This document shows positions 9,292 to 19,799 of a stretch of DNA of 42,788 bases, piece after piece (the first letter of the stretch is position 1; every line of letters starts with the position of its first letter). The stretch is from Syntrophomonadaceae bacterium (GTDB taxonomy: Bacteria > Bacillota > Syntrophomonadia > Syntrophomonadales > Syntrophomonadaceae): assembly GCA_012518685.1 (NCBI GenBank), contig JAAYRQ010000001.1, forward strand, positions 1-42,788, given 5' to 3'. The notes beneath the pieces were generated by a model. The model made no database searches and was not told where the DNA came from. It was given only the letters and a program-made list of their open reading frames with translations. The position numbers were made by a program, and so were the translations under genes.

Positions 9292-10026
9292 CTATTCAGC
9301 AGCCCTTTCTTTATATGGAATAGGCGAACCGTATGTAAACTTCATTCGCCCACTATAAGCAGGAATATTTATATTCTCATTTTTTTGCACAGCTACTATG
9401 TAATCCAAGTTCTTTAATGCCATTAAATGTCCACCTGTCATAGTCATACCACTTTCTAGCATATCGGGATCACCAATGGCTTTTATTTCAAAAGGTGGGG
9501 CAACTTTAACCCAGTTGATTAATATTAAAGTCCCCGCACACCTAATTTCAGACATAGAAATTATTCGTTCCCCATTAACAGAAATAGCCTCTGCACCTGA
9601 TGCTTTTAAATCATTAACGACTAATAACAAATCCCAATCATGTACTATAGCCTCATTAGGATTATCCCCTGCTTTTAGAGCACGAGGGCTATCATCTAAC
9701 TTAATAACTATTCCTGGCCCTTCTATTTCAAGCATACCAGCTGCTAAGCTTGCTTTTTGTAATTCATCTTGCAAATCTGCCATAGCAATATCGAATTCTC
9801 TAACATTTTTTAACTTTTCCCTTAATTCCAAAACCTCATCTGCTAGTACATCTCTTTCTTCGATGGCTTTATCTAGTTTTTCGGTCAATTCTGTCACCCT
9901 GCCTGGGAACATATCTGGATTTACTTCTTGAGTACTTTTAAATTGAATAGCCATCATAATACCTAATATCAGACATACTGCTGCAATAGAAATTAAAGCC
10001 CCATTGTTACTTTTCATAAAAAACAT
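9292..10026 (-). CDS. DUF881 (YlxW-like) membrane-anchored coiled-coil protein
   Basis: N-terminal TM, coiled coil, then GPGIVIKLDDSPR and LLLVVNDLKASGAEAISVNGERI typical of DUF881. Confidence 0.9.
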   Translation of the reverse strand: MFFMKSNNGALISIAAVCLILGIMMAIQFKSTQEVNPDMFPGRVTELTEKLDKAIEERDVLADEVLELREKLKNVREFDIAMADLQDELQKASLAAGMLEIEGPGIVIKLDDSPRALKAGDNPNEAIVHDWDLLLVVNDLKASGAEAISVNGERIISMSEIRCAGTLILINWVKVAPPFEIKAIGDPDMLESGMTMTGGHLMALKNLDYIVAVQKNENINIPAYSGRMKFTYGSPIPYKERAAE

Positions 10027-10029
10027 CCT

Positions 10030-10767
10030 TTATTCTTTCATCTTGACTATAGGTTGACCTTTAAATCTCAAATCAATATATTCTAAAACATCTTCACCAG
10101 ATTTAACATAATTCTGTTCCAATTTTAATACTTCTGCCATAAATGCCTGTTTTTCTTCTACCCTGTCCTTATTGCCATATCTAATTTCCGTACTATTAAT
10201 AGTATAAATAACTACTTCATCCTTTTCATTATAATAGAAATCAGATATTAATTGCTGATCCGATTTATCTATACTAGTCCATATTTGTTTTATTAGGGCT
10301 ACACCATCAGGTTCAACAGCCTGTCCTAAGTTAAACTGGGCTGGTAGTTTGGCAAAGTTAATAAATATATTAGTAGAAAAATCAACCTTGTTCCTCTTAT
10401 CTAAGATAATACCTTCATCATCAATGCATAAAAAATAATCATCAAAAGGAATAATAGCCCATATTTGCCGTTCTACTATTTTAATTTCTAAAGTTCTAGG
10501 TAAATGCCTAATGATTTGCACATTTTTAACTAAGGGGTGTACTTGAATAGTTTGGGTGCTTAGTTTACTATCAACTTTAAATATGTTCTGCCCTTCTTTT
10601 ATACTTGCGATAGATAGGACCTCAGCTTCAGTAATTTGCTGTGTACCAGTAGTATATAGTTTTTCAATATTAAAAAAAGAACTATGTAAGAAAAAATAAA
10701 TACATACTAAAAATACTAAAATTAATAAAATTAATTTAAACAATTTTTGGAATGCTTTTTTCGCCAA
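10030..10767 (-). CDS. divIB: Cell division protein DivIB/FtsQ (POTRA)
   Basis: N-terminal TM, POTRA-like FFNIEKLYTTGTQQITEAEVLSIASIKEGQNIFKVD. ORF track extends to 10857, but a TTG at 10765-10767 with GGGGAG upstream is the likelier start. Confidence 0.88.
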   Translation of the reverse strand: MAKKAFQKLFKLILLILVFLVCIYFFLHSSFFNIEKLYTTGTQQITEAEVLSIASIKEGQNIFKVDSKLSTQTIQVHPLVKNVQIIRHLPRTLEIKIVERQIWAIIPFDDYFLCIDDEGIILDKRNKVDFSTNIFINFAKLPAQFNLGQAVEPDGVALIKQIWTSIDKSDQQLISDFYYNEKDEVVIYTINSTEIRYGNKDRVEEKQAFMAEVLKLEQNYVKSGEDVLEYIDLRFKGQPIVKMKE

Positions 10768-10856
10768 TAAAATAACTCCCCTGCTCCCATTAACTGTTAG
10801 AATTATAGCAGAATCTAAAGATAAAATCATTACATAATCATGACAATTTTTAGCCA

Positions 10857-10892
10857 AACGAAAGACTAGGCTATAAGTCCTAGTCTTTCGTT
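10857..10892. terminator. Strong hairpin between murA and divIB (terminator or attenuator)
   Basis: Perfect 14-bp inverted repeat AACGAAAGACTAGG - 8 nt - CCTAGTCTTTCGTT; no clear T tract immediately after it on the minus strand. Confidence 0.6.
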
Positions 10893-10960
10893 ATTGATTA
10901 TATCACTCTTATAACTTGTTTTATTAAATAAAAAAAGAAATCCTTAGGCCTTTTGGACGA

Positions 10961-12214
10961 TTACTCCAATTTTCTAATAATTTCGGCACCTAAGTCACTT
11001 AATTTTATATGAAATTTATCATAGCCTCTATCAATATGAGCAATTTTATTAATGATTGTTTCACCTTCGGCGGCCAAACCTGCTAAAACTAAAGCCGCAC
11101 CCGCCCTTAAATCTGTAGCCTCTACAATAGCCCCTTCAAGTTTTGACTTACCTTTTATAATGGCAACTCTACCTTCTATCTTAATTTCCGCTGCCATACG
11201 CCTTAATTCCTGTACATGCATGAAGCGATTTTCAAAAATAGTTTCTACTATTATACTTGTGCCATTTACCGTAGCTAGTAAGGCCATCATCTGGGCTTGC
11301 ATATCAGTTGGAAAACCAGGATAGGGCATAGTTTTAATATCTGTGTTTCTTAATCTCTTATTAGCTTTTACAATTAAACCAGCCTTATAAGGAATTACTT
11401 CTACCCCTATCTCTTTAAGTTTAGCTACCACAGGCTGGATATGTTCTAAAATAACATTTTGCAGCTCTACTTCACCTCTAGTAATGGCAGCAGCTACCAT
11501 AAAAGTACCTGCCTCTATTCTATCAGGTATTATTTGGTGTTCTCCGCTCCCTAATTCATTAACACCCTTAATCCTTATAGTATCTGACCCTGCCCCAGTA
11601 ATTTTTGCACCTAGACAGTTAAGAAAGTTTTGTAAATCAATAATTTCTGGCTCCCTAGCAGCATTCCTAATAGTAGTAATCCCAGGAATAACCGAGGCTG
11701 CCATCATTATATTCTCTGTTGCCCCTACACTAGGGAAATCTAATAATATCTCGGTTCCTTCTAAATTGCCACCCTTACCAGTCATATAACTATGGCCATC
11801 GGAAATTCTATGTCCTAAGCTTTCAAAGCCTTTTAGGTGTAAATCCATCGGTCTAGTACCTATAGCACACCCGCCAGGATAAGCTACCTTAGCTTCATTG
11901 AACCTAGCTAACAGAGCCCCCATGACTAGATTAGAAGCCCGCATTTTACGCGAAATATCTTCTGGTAATTCACAGGAATTTAAGTTCCGACTATTTATAA
12001 TTAAAGTATCATTTTCCCGATCTACTTTAGCTCCAAAAAGTTTTAGGGCTTCTGACATTACTGTAATATCTTCTAAGTCTGGAACCCCTTTTAACACTAC
12101 TTCGCCATTACTAATAAGGCTAGCTGCCATAATAGGTAAAGTAGCATTTTTAGAACCACTTATAAGGACTTTACCTGCTAAAGGTTTTTTACCATTTATA
12201 ATGAAATGCTCCAA
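10961..12214 (-). CDS. murA: UDP-N-acetylglucosamine 1-carboxyvinyltransferase
   Basis: GKKPLAGKVLISGSKNATLPIMAASL, YPGGCAIGTRPMDLHLKG, TMPYPGFPTDMQAQ. Confidence 0.98.
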   Translation of the reverse strand: MEHFIINGKKPLAGKVLISGSKNATLPIMAASLISNGEVVLKGVPDLEDITVMSEALKLFGAKVDRENDTLIINSRNLNSCELPEDISRKMRASNLVMGALLARFNEAKVAYPGGCAIGTRPMDLHLKGFESLGHRISDGHSYMTGKGGNLEGTEILLDFPSVGATENIMMAASVIPGITTIRNAAREPEIIDLQNFLNCLGAKITGAGSDTIRIKGVNELGSGEHQIIPDRIEAGTFMVAAAITRGEVELQNVILEHIQPVVAKLKEIGVEVIPYKAGLIVKANKRLRNTDIKTMPYPGFPTDMQAQMMALLATVNGTSIIVETIFENRFMHVQELRRMAAEIKIEGRVAIIKGKSKLEGAIVEATDLRAGAALVLAGLAAEGETIINKIAHIDRGYDKFHIKLSDLGAEIIRKLE

Positions 12215-12227
12215 GCAAACACCTCCC

Positions 12228-13619
12228 TTAGGAATGTGCCTTATTTTTATTTTCTGGAACTATATTTAGCAATTCTATGCCTACCTTCCATATATCCCCA
12301 GCCCCCATAGTTATAACTAAATCATTACTTCGGATATTGTCTGCCAAATAGTGGCTAAGGGATAATAGATCCTCCATATATATAGCTTCACAGCCTATTT
12401 CCTTCGCAGCCTTATATACTGTCTCGCCATTTATGCCTGGAATAGGCTCTTCACCAGCAGAATATACTCCAGTAAACAAGGCTATATCTGCATTAACAAA
12501 AGCTTCTCCCAATTCTTTGCCTAGGGTTTTGGTGCGGGAATAACGATGGGGTTGAAATACGGATATTATTCTACCATTATGAAAACTGCGCACTGCCTTT
12601 AAGGTCGCCAAAATTTCCGTAGGGTGATGAGCATAGTCATCTATAATTATTATGCCTGCCCTTTCTCCTATAATCTCCATTCTCCTTTTAGTACCTTGGA
12701 ATTTTTTTATAGCTTTTTTTATTTCTATAAAATTAACCCCTAACTCTAGGGCTATTATAATAGCGGCCAAGGCGTTTAATGCATTATGTTTACCTGGCAC
12801 AGATAATTCAATTTCCCCTATTTTTTGTCCTTGATTAAAAATATTAAAACTTGAGCCTATACCCCTAGGCTGCCAATTATCAATATAATAATGACATTTT
12901 TTATCTTGTCCATAATATAAAACTCGCTTATTTAAATGTGCTGAAATTTCCCTTATGCATTCATCGTCTCCATAAAGAACCGCTAAGCCATCTGTATGAA
13001 TCCCTGATAAGAACTGGCTAAAGGCGTTTTTTATATTATTAAATGATTTATAGTAGTCTAAGTGATCATCCTCAATATTAGTAATAACTCCTATATATGG
13101 ACTAATAGCCAGAAAAGATGCATCACTTTCGTCTGCCTCTACCACAAAATAATCACTCCTACCTAGCTTCGCATTAATATTGGTATTCTGAAATTCTCCA
13201 CCTACAATGAAGGTAGGCTCTACACCCGCTTCAGATAGAATCAAAGCCAACATAGAAGTCGTAGTGGTTTTCCCATGGGCACCTGCTATAGCTATACCCT
13301 TTTGCTTATTAACTAGTGTAGCTAACATTTCTCCTCTTTTAACGACTGGAATGTTTTTTTGTCTAGCTGTTATTACTTCTATATTATCATTTGGAATCGC
13401 CGAGGAAATAACTAAAATATCAACCCCTTCCTCAACATGGGATGAAGCATGACTAGAAAATATCTCAATTCCTAGAGAATTAAGATGATTAATAATACTA
13501 TTACTTTGTATGTCTGAGCCTGTAACTTTAAAGCCCTGTTCCTTAAGAATGTGGGCTATGCCGCTCATTCCAGCTCCAGCTATTCCTACCATGTGTACCC
13601 ATTGTCCCGCTACAGTCAT
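12228..13619 (-). CDS. murC: UDP-N-acetylmuramate--L-alanine ligase
   Basis: HMVGIAGAGMSGIAHIL, GAHGKTTTTSMLALIL, DDYAHHPTEILATL, QPHRYSRTK. Confidence 0.98.
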   Translation of the reverse strand: MTVAGQWVHMVGIAGAGMSGIAHILKEQGFKVTGSDIQSNSIINHLNSLGIEIFSSHASSHVEEGVDILVISSAIPNDNIEVITARQKNIPVVKRGEMLATLVNKQKGIAIAGAHGKTTTTSMLALILSEAGVEPTFIVGGEFQNTNINAKLGRSDYFVVEADESDASFLAISPYIGVITNIEDDHLDYYKSFNNIKNAFSQFLSGIHTDGLAVLYGDDECIREISAHLNKRVLYYGQDKKCHYYIDNWQPRGIGSSFNIFNQGQKIGEIELSVPGKHNALNALAAIIIALELGVNFIEIKKAIKKFQGTKRRMEIIGERAGIIIIDDYAHHPTEILATLKAVRSFHNGRIISVFQPHRYSRTKTLGKELGEAFVNADIALFTGVYSAGEEPIPGINGETVYKAAKEIGCEAIYMEDLLSLSHYLADNIRSNDLVITMGAGDIWKVGIELLNIVPENKNKAHS

Positions 13620-13778
13620 TTTTTCATCCCCTTCATTTATAGTGTGTATATATTACACTGTATAGTATGCATAATTATTAAAATTGGTGACACTTATAAT
13701 AGCTTGTACAACTTAAGCTGTTAAAAAAAACTGCCTCATAATAAATATATTACCAACAACCATTATTACTTTTTAATT

Positions 13779-14873
13779 TTAATTAGTTATTATTTCTACT
13801 ATCCTTTCTAAGGCATCAGGCCTGGCTTCTTTTAAAAGATTATTTTTCATATTTTTTAATACTGCTTCGTTAGAAAGAAGGTAGTTTACTTTTCTGTATA
13901 AAGTATCCCCATCTAAAAACTCATCAATAACCATTTCAGCGGCATTTTTATCCATTAATGCCCTCGCGTTCTTTTCTTGATGATTTTCAGCTGCATAAGG
14001 ATAAGGAATTAAAATAGCTGGTAAGCCTAATATAGTAAGTTCTGCAACCGTACTAGCCCCTGCTCTACAGATGGCCAAATCAGCTGCAGCTAATGCTTCC
14101 TCAATGTTATACATATAAGGATATAGCAATAATTTGCATTTAATATTATCGTGCCCTATTTTGGCTTCTAAACTTTCATGTATTCCCTCATAATTATTTT
14201 CCCCTGTTATCCATATAATCTGTAATTTATTATCATTTCGGTATCTATCTATTAAGTATATCATTGACCTATTAATGCTAGCTGCACCCCTACTGCCTCC
14301 AAAGGCCAGTAAAGTAAAGTTATCATCCAGACCTAATTTGCTTTTAGCTGTGTGGCGTTTAATATTAAGTATTTCAGGTCTAACGGGCAGACCAGTAAGT
14401 ATAGGCCTTTTTGCCTTCATAGTTGCTTTTGCTTCTGGAAAAGTAAGTAAGGTGTAATCTACTTTTTTAGCTAAATGCCGGTTAGCTAGACCAGCTATAG
14501 CATTTTGTTCATGAATAATTGTTTTGCAAGCAAAAAAAGTAGCTGAATAAAGTACTGGAAAGGATACATATCCACCCGTACCTACCACTACATCAGGTTT
14601 AAAATTTTTAATTATTTCCCTAGCTTCTAAAAAACCTTTAGGCACTTTCATTAAAGCTTGGGATGCTTTTAACATGGAGGTCCTATCAAGTCCTGCAATA
14701 TTAATAGTAGCAAAATTATAGCCCGCTTTGGGTACAATATTACTTTCTAGGCCTTTTTCTGTGCCAATGTATAAAATTTCCGTAGTAGGAAGAACTCTTT
14801 TTACACCTTCGGCAATAGCTAAAGCAGGATAAATATGCCCACCTGTACCCCCACCACTAAGTATTAGTCGCAA
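13779..14873 (-). CDS. murG: UDP-GlcNAc:lipid I N-acetylglucosaminyltransferase
   Basis: [59 protein letters not shown]. Confidence 0.98.
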   Translation of the reverse strand: MRLILSGGGTGGHIYPALAIAEGVKRVLPTTEILYIGTEKGLESNIVPKAGYNFATINIAGLDRTSMLKASQALMKVPKGFLEAREIIKNFKPDVVVGTGGYVSFPVLYSATFFACKTIIHEQNAIAGLANRHLAKKVDYTLLTFPEAKATMKAKRPILTGLPVRPEILNIKRHTAKSKLGLDDNFTLLAFGGSRGAASINRSMIYLIDRYRNDNKLQIIWITGENNYEGIHESLEAKIGHDNIKCKLLLYPYMYNIEEALAAADLAICRAGASTVAELTILGLPAILIPYPYAAENHQEKNARALMDKNAAEMVIDEFLDGDTLYRKVNYLLSNEAVLKNMKNNLLKEARPDALERIVEIITN

Positions 14874-14887
14874 AATATAGCCTCCCT

Positions 14888-15988
14888 TTAATGATTAGAG
14901 CTATACCTAGATATGTTGAGCAACATACCTACCCCAATCATAGTAAATAATAGTGATGAACCTCCATAACTTATAAAAGGCAGTGTAATCCCTGTCACAG
15001 GCAGGGAACCTGAAACTACCCCTATGTTAATAGCTGCTTGAAATACGATCATTATAGTAATACCTGTAGCTAATAGGCTACCAAAAGTATCAGGAGCCTT
15101 AATGGCAATCTGAAAACCTCGCCAAGCAAAAAATAAGAATAAAGAAATAACGAAAAAGGCCCCTATAAATCCTAATTCTTCCCCTATAATTGCAAAAATA
15201 AAATCCGTATGCTGTTCAGGAAGATAAAAAAACTTTTGCCTGCTGCGGCCTAATCCCATACCAAACAAGCCTCCAGAACCTAAGGCATAAAGAGATTGTA
15301 TGGTTTGGAAACCTTCATCAGAAGGATATTTCCAAGGATTAGCAAAGGCTACTAACCTAATTAATCGATAGGGTGCTGCTATAATTAACCCCACAAGGGC
15401 ACTTAAACCCGCTAAGCCCAAAATAGATAGATGCGAAATTCTAGCACCTGCTGCTATAAGCATAAAAAACACCGTCGCAGAAATAAGGAAAGCAGTACCT
15501 AAATCAGGTTGGGGAATAATTAAACCACAAATAACAGCTAACAAGAGTAAATACGGCAATACCCCTGCTGTAAAATATTTCATCTTATCAATATTTATTT
15601 CCATAACCTTAGCCAAAAATAATACTATAGCTAATTTGGCCAGTTCTGATGGGGTAAAGGCTATGGGTCCTAATCCCAACCATCTTGTAGCACCTTTAGC
15701 AGAACTACCTAAAGGTGTTAATACTAATATCAAGCATATTATGGTAAAAATCATTAAAGGTATGGCTAAAGCCTTAAGCTTATTATAGTTAAGCTTCATA
15801 ACTACTATCATAGCAATAATGCCTATTAATGCCCATAATAATTGTTTTTTGAAAAAATAATAGGCATCACCATATTTTACATTCGCAGTAACTGCACTAG
15901 AGCTAAAAACCATTACTAGCCCTAAGCTGATTAATATTAAAGTAATAATAAACAAGGCAAAATCTGGGGGTCCTTTTTTCAATCTCAC
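14888..15988 (-). CDS. ftsW: SEDS lipid II polymerase FtsW/SpoVE
   Basis: Multi-TM SEDS protein: [78 protein letters not shown] start. Confidence 0.95.
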   Translation of the reverse strand: MRLKKGPPDFALFIITLILISLGLVMVFSSSAVTANVKYGDAYYFFKKQLLWALIGIIAMIVVMKLNYNKLKALAIPLMIFTIICLILVLTPLGSSAKGATRWLGLGPIAFTPSELAKLAIVLFLAKVMEINIDKMKYFTAGVLPYLLLLAVICGLIIPQPDLGTAFLISATVFFMLIAAGARISHLSILGLAGLSALVGLIIAAPYRLIRLVAFANPWKYPSDEGFQTIQSLYALGSGGLFGMGLGRSRQKFFYLPEQHTDFIFAIIGEELGFIGAFFVISLFLFFAWRGFQIAIKAPDTFGSLLATGITIMIVFQAAINIGVVSGSLPVTGITLPFISYGGSSLLFTMIGVGMLLNISRYSSNH

Positions 15989-16010
15989 CTACAGTCCTCC
16001 CAACTGTAAC

Positions 16011-17381
16011 TTATTTATCCACACCTAAAGAGTGCACTAAATTACAAAATAAATCTCCTCTTTGCTCATAGTTGTCAAACATATCCCAACTAGCACAAGC
16101 AGGTGACAATAAGACCACATCGTTCGTAGAAGCTAACTTATTAGCTAATTCTACTCCTTCTGCCATATCTTTTACTTCATATATATTCATATAATCCAAA
16201 GCCATTACTGCAGATTTAATTTCTTCCTTAGCTTCGCCTAATAAAATTAAAGTTTTCACTTTTTCCTTAATAACTCTAGCAAAATTATTAAAACTTGCAC
16301 CTTTATTTTTTCCACCAGCTATAAGAATAATTGGCTGAGCAAAAGCTTCTATAGCCTTAATAGCTGATTCAGGATTAGTAGCCTTAGAATCATTAATATA
16401 CAAAACATTGTTTAATGTCAGTACTTCCTCTAAGCGATGTCTAACTCCCTTAAAAGATTTTAAACTACTTATAATGTCCACTTTATCAACTCCCGCAAGT
16501 AAAGCAATAGTAGTGGCACATAAAATATTTTCTAGATTATGTTTACCCTTAAGACAAACATCCTTGGTATTGCACAGACTTATAACATTATTATCAATGT
16601 GAGCTGTAATAACGCCGTCTTTTATAAAAACTCCAGCTGGCAAATGATATTTAGTCGAAAAATATACTACCTTACCCCTAGTTTCTGGGGCTAGTTTTTT
16701 AACTAGTTCATCATCATAATTTAGAATTGTAAAGTTTTGTTTAGATTGGTTTTTGAAAATTTTCACTTTAGCATTGACATAGTGTTCCATAGTATGGTGA
16801 CGATCCAAATGATCTGGAGTAATATTTAAAATGGAGCTAATATAAGGCTTAAAAGCATTTGTAGTCTCTAACTGAAAACTAGAAACTTCCACTGCTATTA
16901 TGCCATCATCCATCTCATCAACCAGTAATGTCAAAGGATTACCTATATTACCACCTACAACCGCATTAAAACCACCCTTTTCCAATATGGCTTGTAGTAG
17001 GGCAGTCGTAGTGGTCTTACCATTAGTGCCCGTAATAGCAAACATTTGTAAGTTAGGTTTTTTAATAAGATAGGCTAATTCTACTTCACCAATAACGGGT
17101 ATATTACCATTAAGGGCAGCTTGAATAGGAGGAATGGTCAGTGGAACACCTGGACTAACCACAATAATATCATAATTTTCTTCAACAAGGTCTGGATAAG
17201 AACCAACTAATACATTGATATTATCCTTATGTAATTCTTCTATCGCCTCTGGCATCAAATCGGGATTTTTAATATCACAGGCCGTAACTATAGCTTGCCT
17301 TTTTTTTAAAACCTGAGCCGCAGCAATACCACTTTTGCCCATACCTATTACTAATACTTTTTTATTTTTAAAATTATCCAA
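16011..17381 (-). CDS. murD: UDP-N-acetylmuramoylalanine--D-glutamate ligase
   Basis: GMGKSGIAAAQVL, TGTNGKTTTTALLQAIL, ILNITPDHLDRH, NDSKATNPESAI. TTG start with GGGGAAG upstream. Confidence 0.97.
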   Translation of the reverse strand: MDNFKNKKVLVIGMGKSGIAAAQVLKKRQAIVTACDIKNPDLMPEAIEELHKDNINVLVGSYPDLVEENYDIIVVSPGVPLTIPPIQAALNGNIPVIGEVELAYLIKKPNLQMFAITGTNGKTTTTALLQAILEKGGFNAVVGGNIGNPLTLLVDEMDDGIIAVEVSSFQLETTNAFKPYISSILNITPDHLDRHHTMEHYVNAKVKIFKNQSKQNFTILNYDDELVKKLAPETRGKVVYFSTKYHLPAGVFIKDGVITAHIDNNVISLCNTKDVCLKGKHNLENILCATTIALLAGVDKVDIISSLKSFKGVRHRLEEVLTLNNVLYINDSKATNPESAIKAIEAFAQPIILIAGGKNKGASFNNFARVIKEKVKTLILLGEAKEEIKSAVMALDYMNIYEVKDMAEGVELANKLASTNDVVLLSPACASWDMFDNYEQRGDLFCNLVHSLGVDK

Positions 17382-17402
17382 TGCTACACTTCCCCTATAT
17401 TA

Positions 17403-18377
17403 TTAACCTATCCCTTTTAAGCTTAATAAGCCTAATAAAACAAAAACTAAAGACAATAGCCAAAAAAATCTCACTACCTTAGTTTCAGGCCACCCCTTTA
17501 GTTCAAAGTGATGGTGGATAGGGCTCATAAGAAATATTCTTTTACCTGTAAGTTGAAAAAATGCCACTTGTATTATGACACTTAATGCTTCCATAACATA
17601 AACTCCGCCCACAATAACTAAAACTAATTCCATCTTTGTAAGAGCTGCGACAGCTGCAATAGCTCCACCTAAAGCCATAGAACCAGTATCACCCATAAAC
17701 ACTTTGGCAGGAAAATGATTAAAAAATAAGAAGCCTATACAGGCTCCTGCTAAAGCCATACAAAATATCACCAACTGGTAATTTTTTGTCATAATGGAGA
17801 TTATCGCAAAAGCAATCGCCACAAAAAAAGTAACCCCACTAGCCAGACCATCTAAGCCATCCGTTAGATTAACGGCATTAGAAGTGCCCATTAAAACTAA
17901 AATTAAAAATGGAATATACAAATAAGCTAAATCCAGTTGATTGCCAGTAAAAGGAACTGTGACTACTGAGCCCCTGTTAAAATAAAATATTAATAACAAA
18001 CCAAAAATTATGCCGATTAATAGCTGAAAACCTAATTTTTCACGAGCCCTTAAGCCTAGAGACCTTTTTAATACTACCTTAATGTAGTCATCATAAAATC
18101 CAATCGCACCAAAAGCTAACATGACAAAAACTACGGCTAATACCTCCACATTATTTCCTGCCATAAGAAAAGAGGCTACCATAACCGCTGTAATTATCAT
18201 AATTCCACCCATAGTCGGGGTACCAGCCTTAGCAAAATGGCTTTCAGGGCCATCTTGTCTAATATTTTGCCCTACTTTTAAGCGAGTTAAAAAAGGAATT
18301 AAAATAGGACCTAATATAATTACCATAACCAAAGCTATCAATCCCGCCCAAAAAGAATTAATAATTACCTGTGGCAT
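17403..18377 (-). CDS. mraY: Phospho-N-acetylmuramoyl-pentapeptide-transferase
   Basis: GTPTMGGIMII, GFYDDYIKV, NAVNLTDGLDGLA, KVFMGDTGSMALGG, LMSPIHHHFELKGWPETKVV. Confidence 0.98.
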   Translation of the reverse strand: MPQVIINSFWAGLIALVMVIILGPILIPFLTRLKVGQNIRQDGPESHFAKAGTPTMGGIMIITAVMVASFLMAGNNVEVLAVVFVMLAFGAIGFYDDYIKVVLKRSLGLRAREKLGFQLLIGIIFGLLLIFYFNRGSVVTVPFTGNQLDLAYLYIPFLILVLMGTSNAVNLTDGLDGLASGVTFFVAIAFAIISIMTKNYQLVIFCMALAGACIGFLFFNHFPAKVFMGDTGSMALGGAIAAVAALTKMELVLVIVGGVYVMEALSVIIQVAFFQLTGKRIFLMSPIHHHFELKGWPETKVVRFFWLLSLVFVLLGLLSLKGIG

Positions 18378-18413
18378 AAATATAAACTCCTATCCCTATT
18401 AAAATGAAAATTG

Positions 18414-19799
18414 CTAATCTAGCCAATCATCTATTAAAGTTTCTAGCCTAAGACCCCTAGAAGCTTTAAATAAGACGATTTCCGTTTTACTAAGCCTATG
18501 ACGCAAAAAATTCAAACATTCTGTTTTGTCGTTAAAGTGGTGAATGTTCGTCTTATCCATCCCAGCCTCACTAGCTGCGACAGCTATATCTTTAGCCCGA
18601 TTTCCTATAGTCAAAAGAATATCTATATCATTAGCAACTACACTGTGTCCTACCGCAAGATGACCCTTTTCCTCATAACTTCCTAATTCTAACATATCCC
18701 CTAGTACTGCTACAGATTGCTTATTACCTTTAAGAAACCTCGTAGCTTCTAAGGCAGCAGCCATAGAAACGGGATTAGCATTATAGGTATCATTAATTAC
18801 TATGCCACCTGTAGGCAAGTTATTTATATGCAAACGATTGGAAGTGGGTTCATAACTTTCGATTTGCTTAATAATCTTTGGCATTGGTACTCCTAATAAA
18901 TGTGCCATACTTATGGCAGCTAATATATTTAAAGCCAGTTTAGGAACTGGTATAGGAAAGTCTATTACAAAATCTTCTTTAAATACTTTTAGATACAACC
19001 TCATTCCCGTATTATGGCTTATTACATTAATAACCTGGCAATCACAATTATCCTTAAAACCAAAGGTATAAAGACAGGTGGGATAGGCGCTCGCTGTATC
19101 AACTAATAAGGCTTGATCCCCGTTAATAAGAGCAAAATCCTCTGCTCGCAAATATTCTAAGACCTCACATTTAGCCTTAGCGATGTTTTCTATACTAGCT
19201 AAACTTTCTAAATGTACTAATTCTACATTAGTAATAATAGCACATACTGGTCTAATCATATCTACTAATCTAGATATTTCACCCCTGCCCCTCATGGCTA
19301 CTTCGATTATACCTATTTCCTTACTCTTATCTAAGTTAAACAAGGTTAAAGGAACCCCAATGTCGTTATTATAATTGCCTTCCGAATAAAGTGTATTATA
19401 TGTGCTACTTAAACAACTATACAATAATTCTTTTGTTGTAGTTTTACCTACACTACCTGTAATCGCAACCATAGGAATATTAAAAAGTTGTCTGTAACTT
19501 TTTGCTAAACTTTGTAGGGCTAATAAAGTATCCTCAACTACTATTAATACTTTATCATTGAGCCCATTAATATCTATAATCCTAATATCAGATACTAGTG
19601 CAGCACTAGCCCCCTTAGCGAAAGCTTCTTCTACAAAAAGATGTCCATCAAAATTTTCACCCTGCAAGGCTACAAATAAAGAATTGTTTTCTATATTTTG
19701 CCGGGAATCAGTAACAACTTGCCTAATTATAGGGCTAGACTGCCCTATAATTTTGCCATTTAAACTATTAACAATAAAATCAAAAGCAACTTCTTGCAT
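18414..19799 (-). CDS. murF: UDP-N-acetylmuramoyl-tripeptide--D-alanyl-D-alanine ligase
   Basis: TDSRQNIENNSLFVALQGENFDGHLFVEEAFAKGA, GSVGKTTTKELL, NDTYNANPVSMAAALE. Confidence 0.97.
   Translation of the reverse strand: MQEVAFDFIVNSLNGKIIGQSSPIIRQVVTDSRQNIENNSLFVALQGENFDGHLFVEEAFAKGASAALVSDIRIIDINGLNDKVLIVVEDTLLALQSLAKSYRQLFNIPMVAITGSVGKTTTKELLYSCLSSTYNTLYSEGNYNNDIGVPLTLFNLDKSKEIGIIEVAMRGRGEISRLVDMIRPVCAIITNVELVHLESLASIENIAKAKCEVLEYLRAEDFALINGDQALLVDTASAYPTCLYTFGFKDNCDCQVINVISHNTGMRLYLKVFKEDFVIDFPIPVPKLALNILAAISMAHLLGVPMPKIIKQIESYEPTSNRLHINNLPTGGIVINDTYNANPVSMAAALEATRFLKGNKQSVAVLGDMLELGSYEEKGHLAVGHSVVANDIDILLTIGNRAKDIAVAASEAGMDKTNIHHFNDKTECLNFLRHRLSKTEIVLFKASRGLRLETLIDDWLD

Noticed and set aside
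13620-13778. AT-rich gap between murG and murC with AGTGT...ACACT dyad
   Set aside because: Possible internal promoter or operator, but motifs are short and expected by chance in AT-rich DNA.
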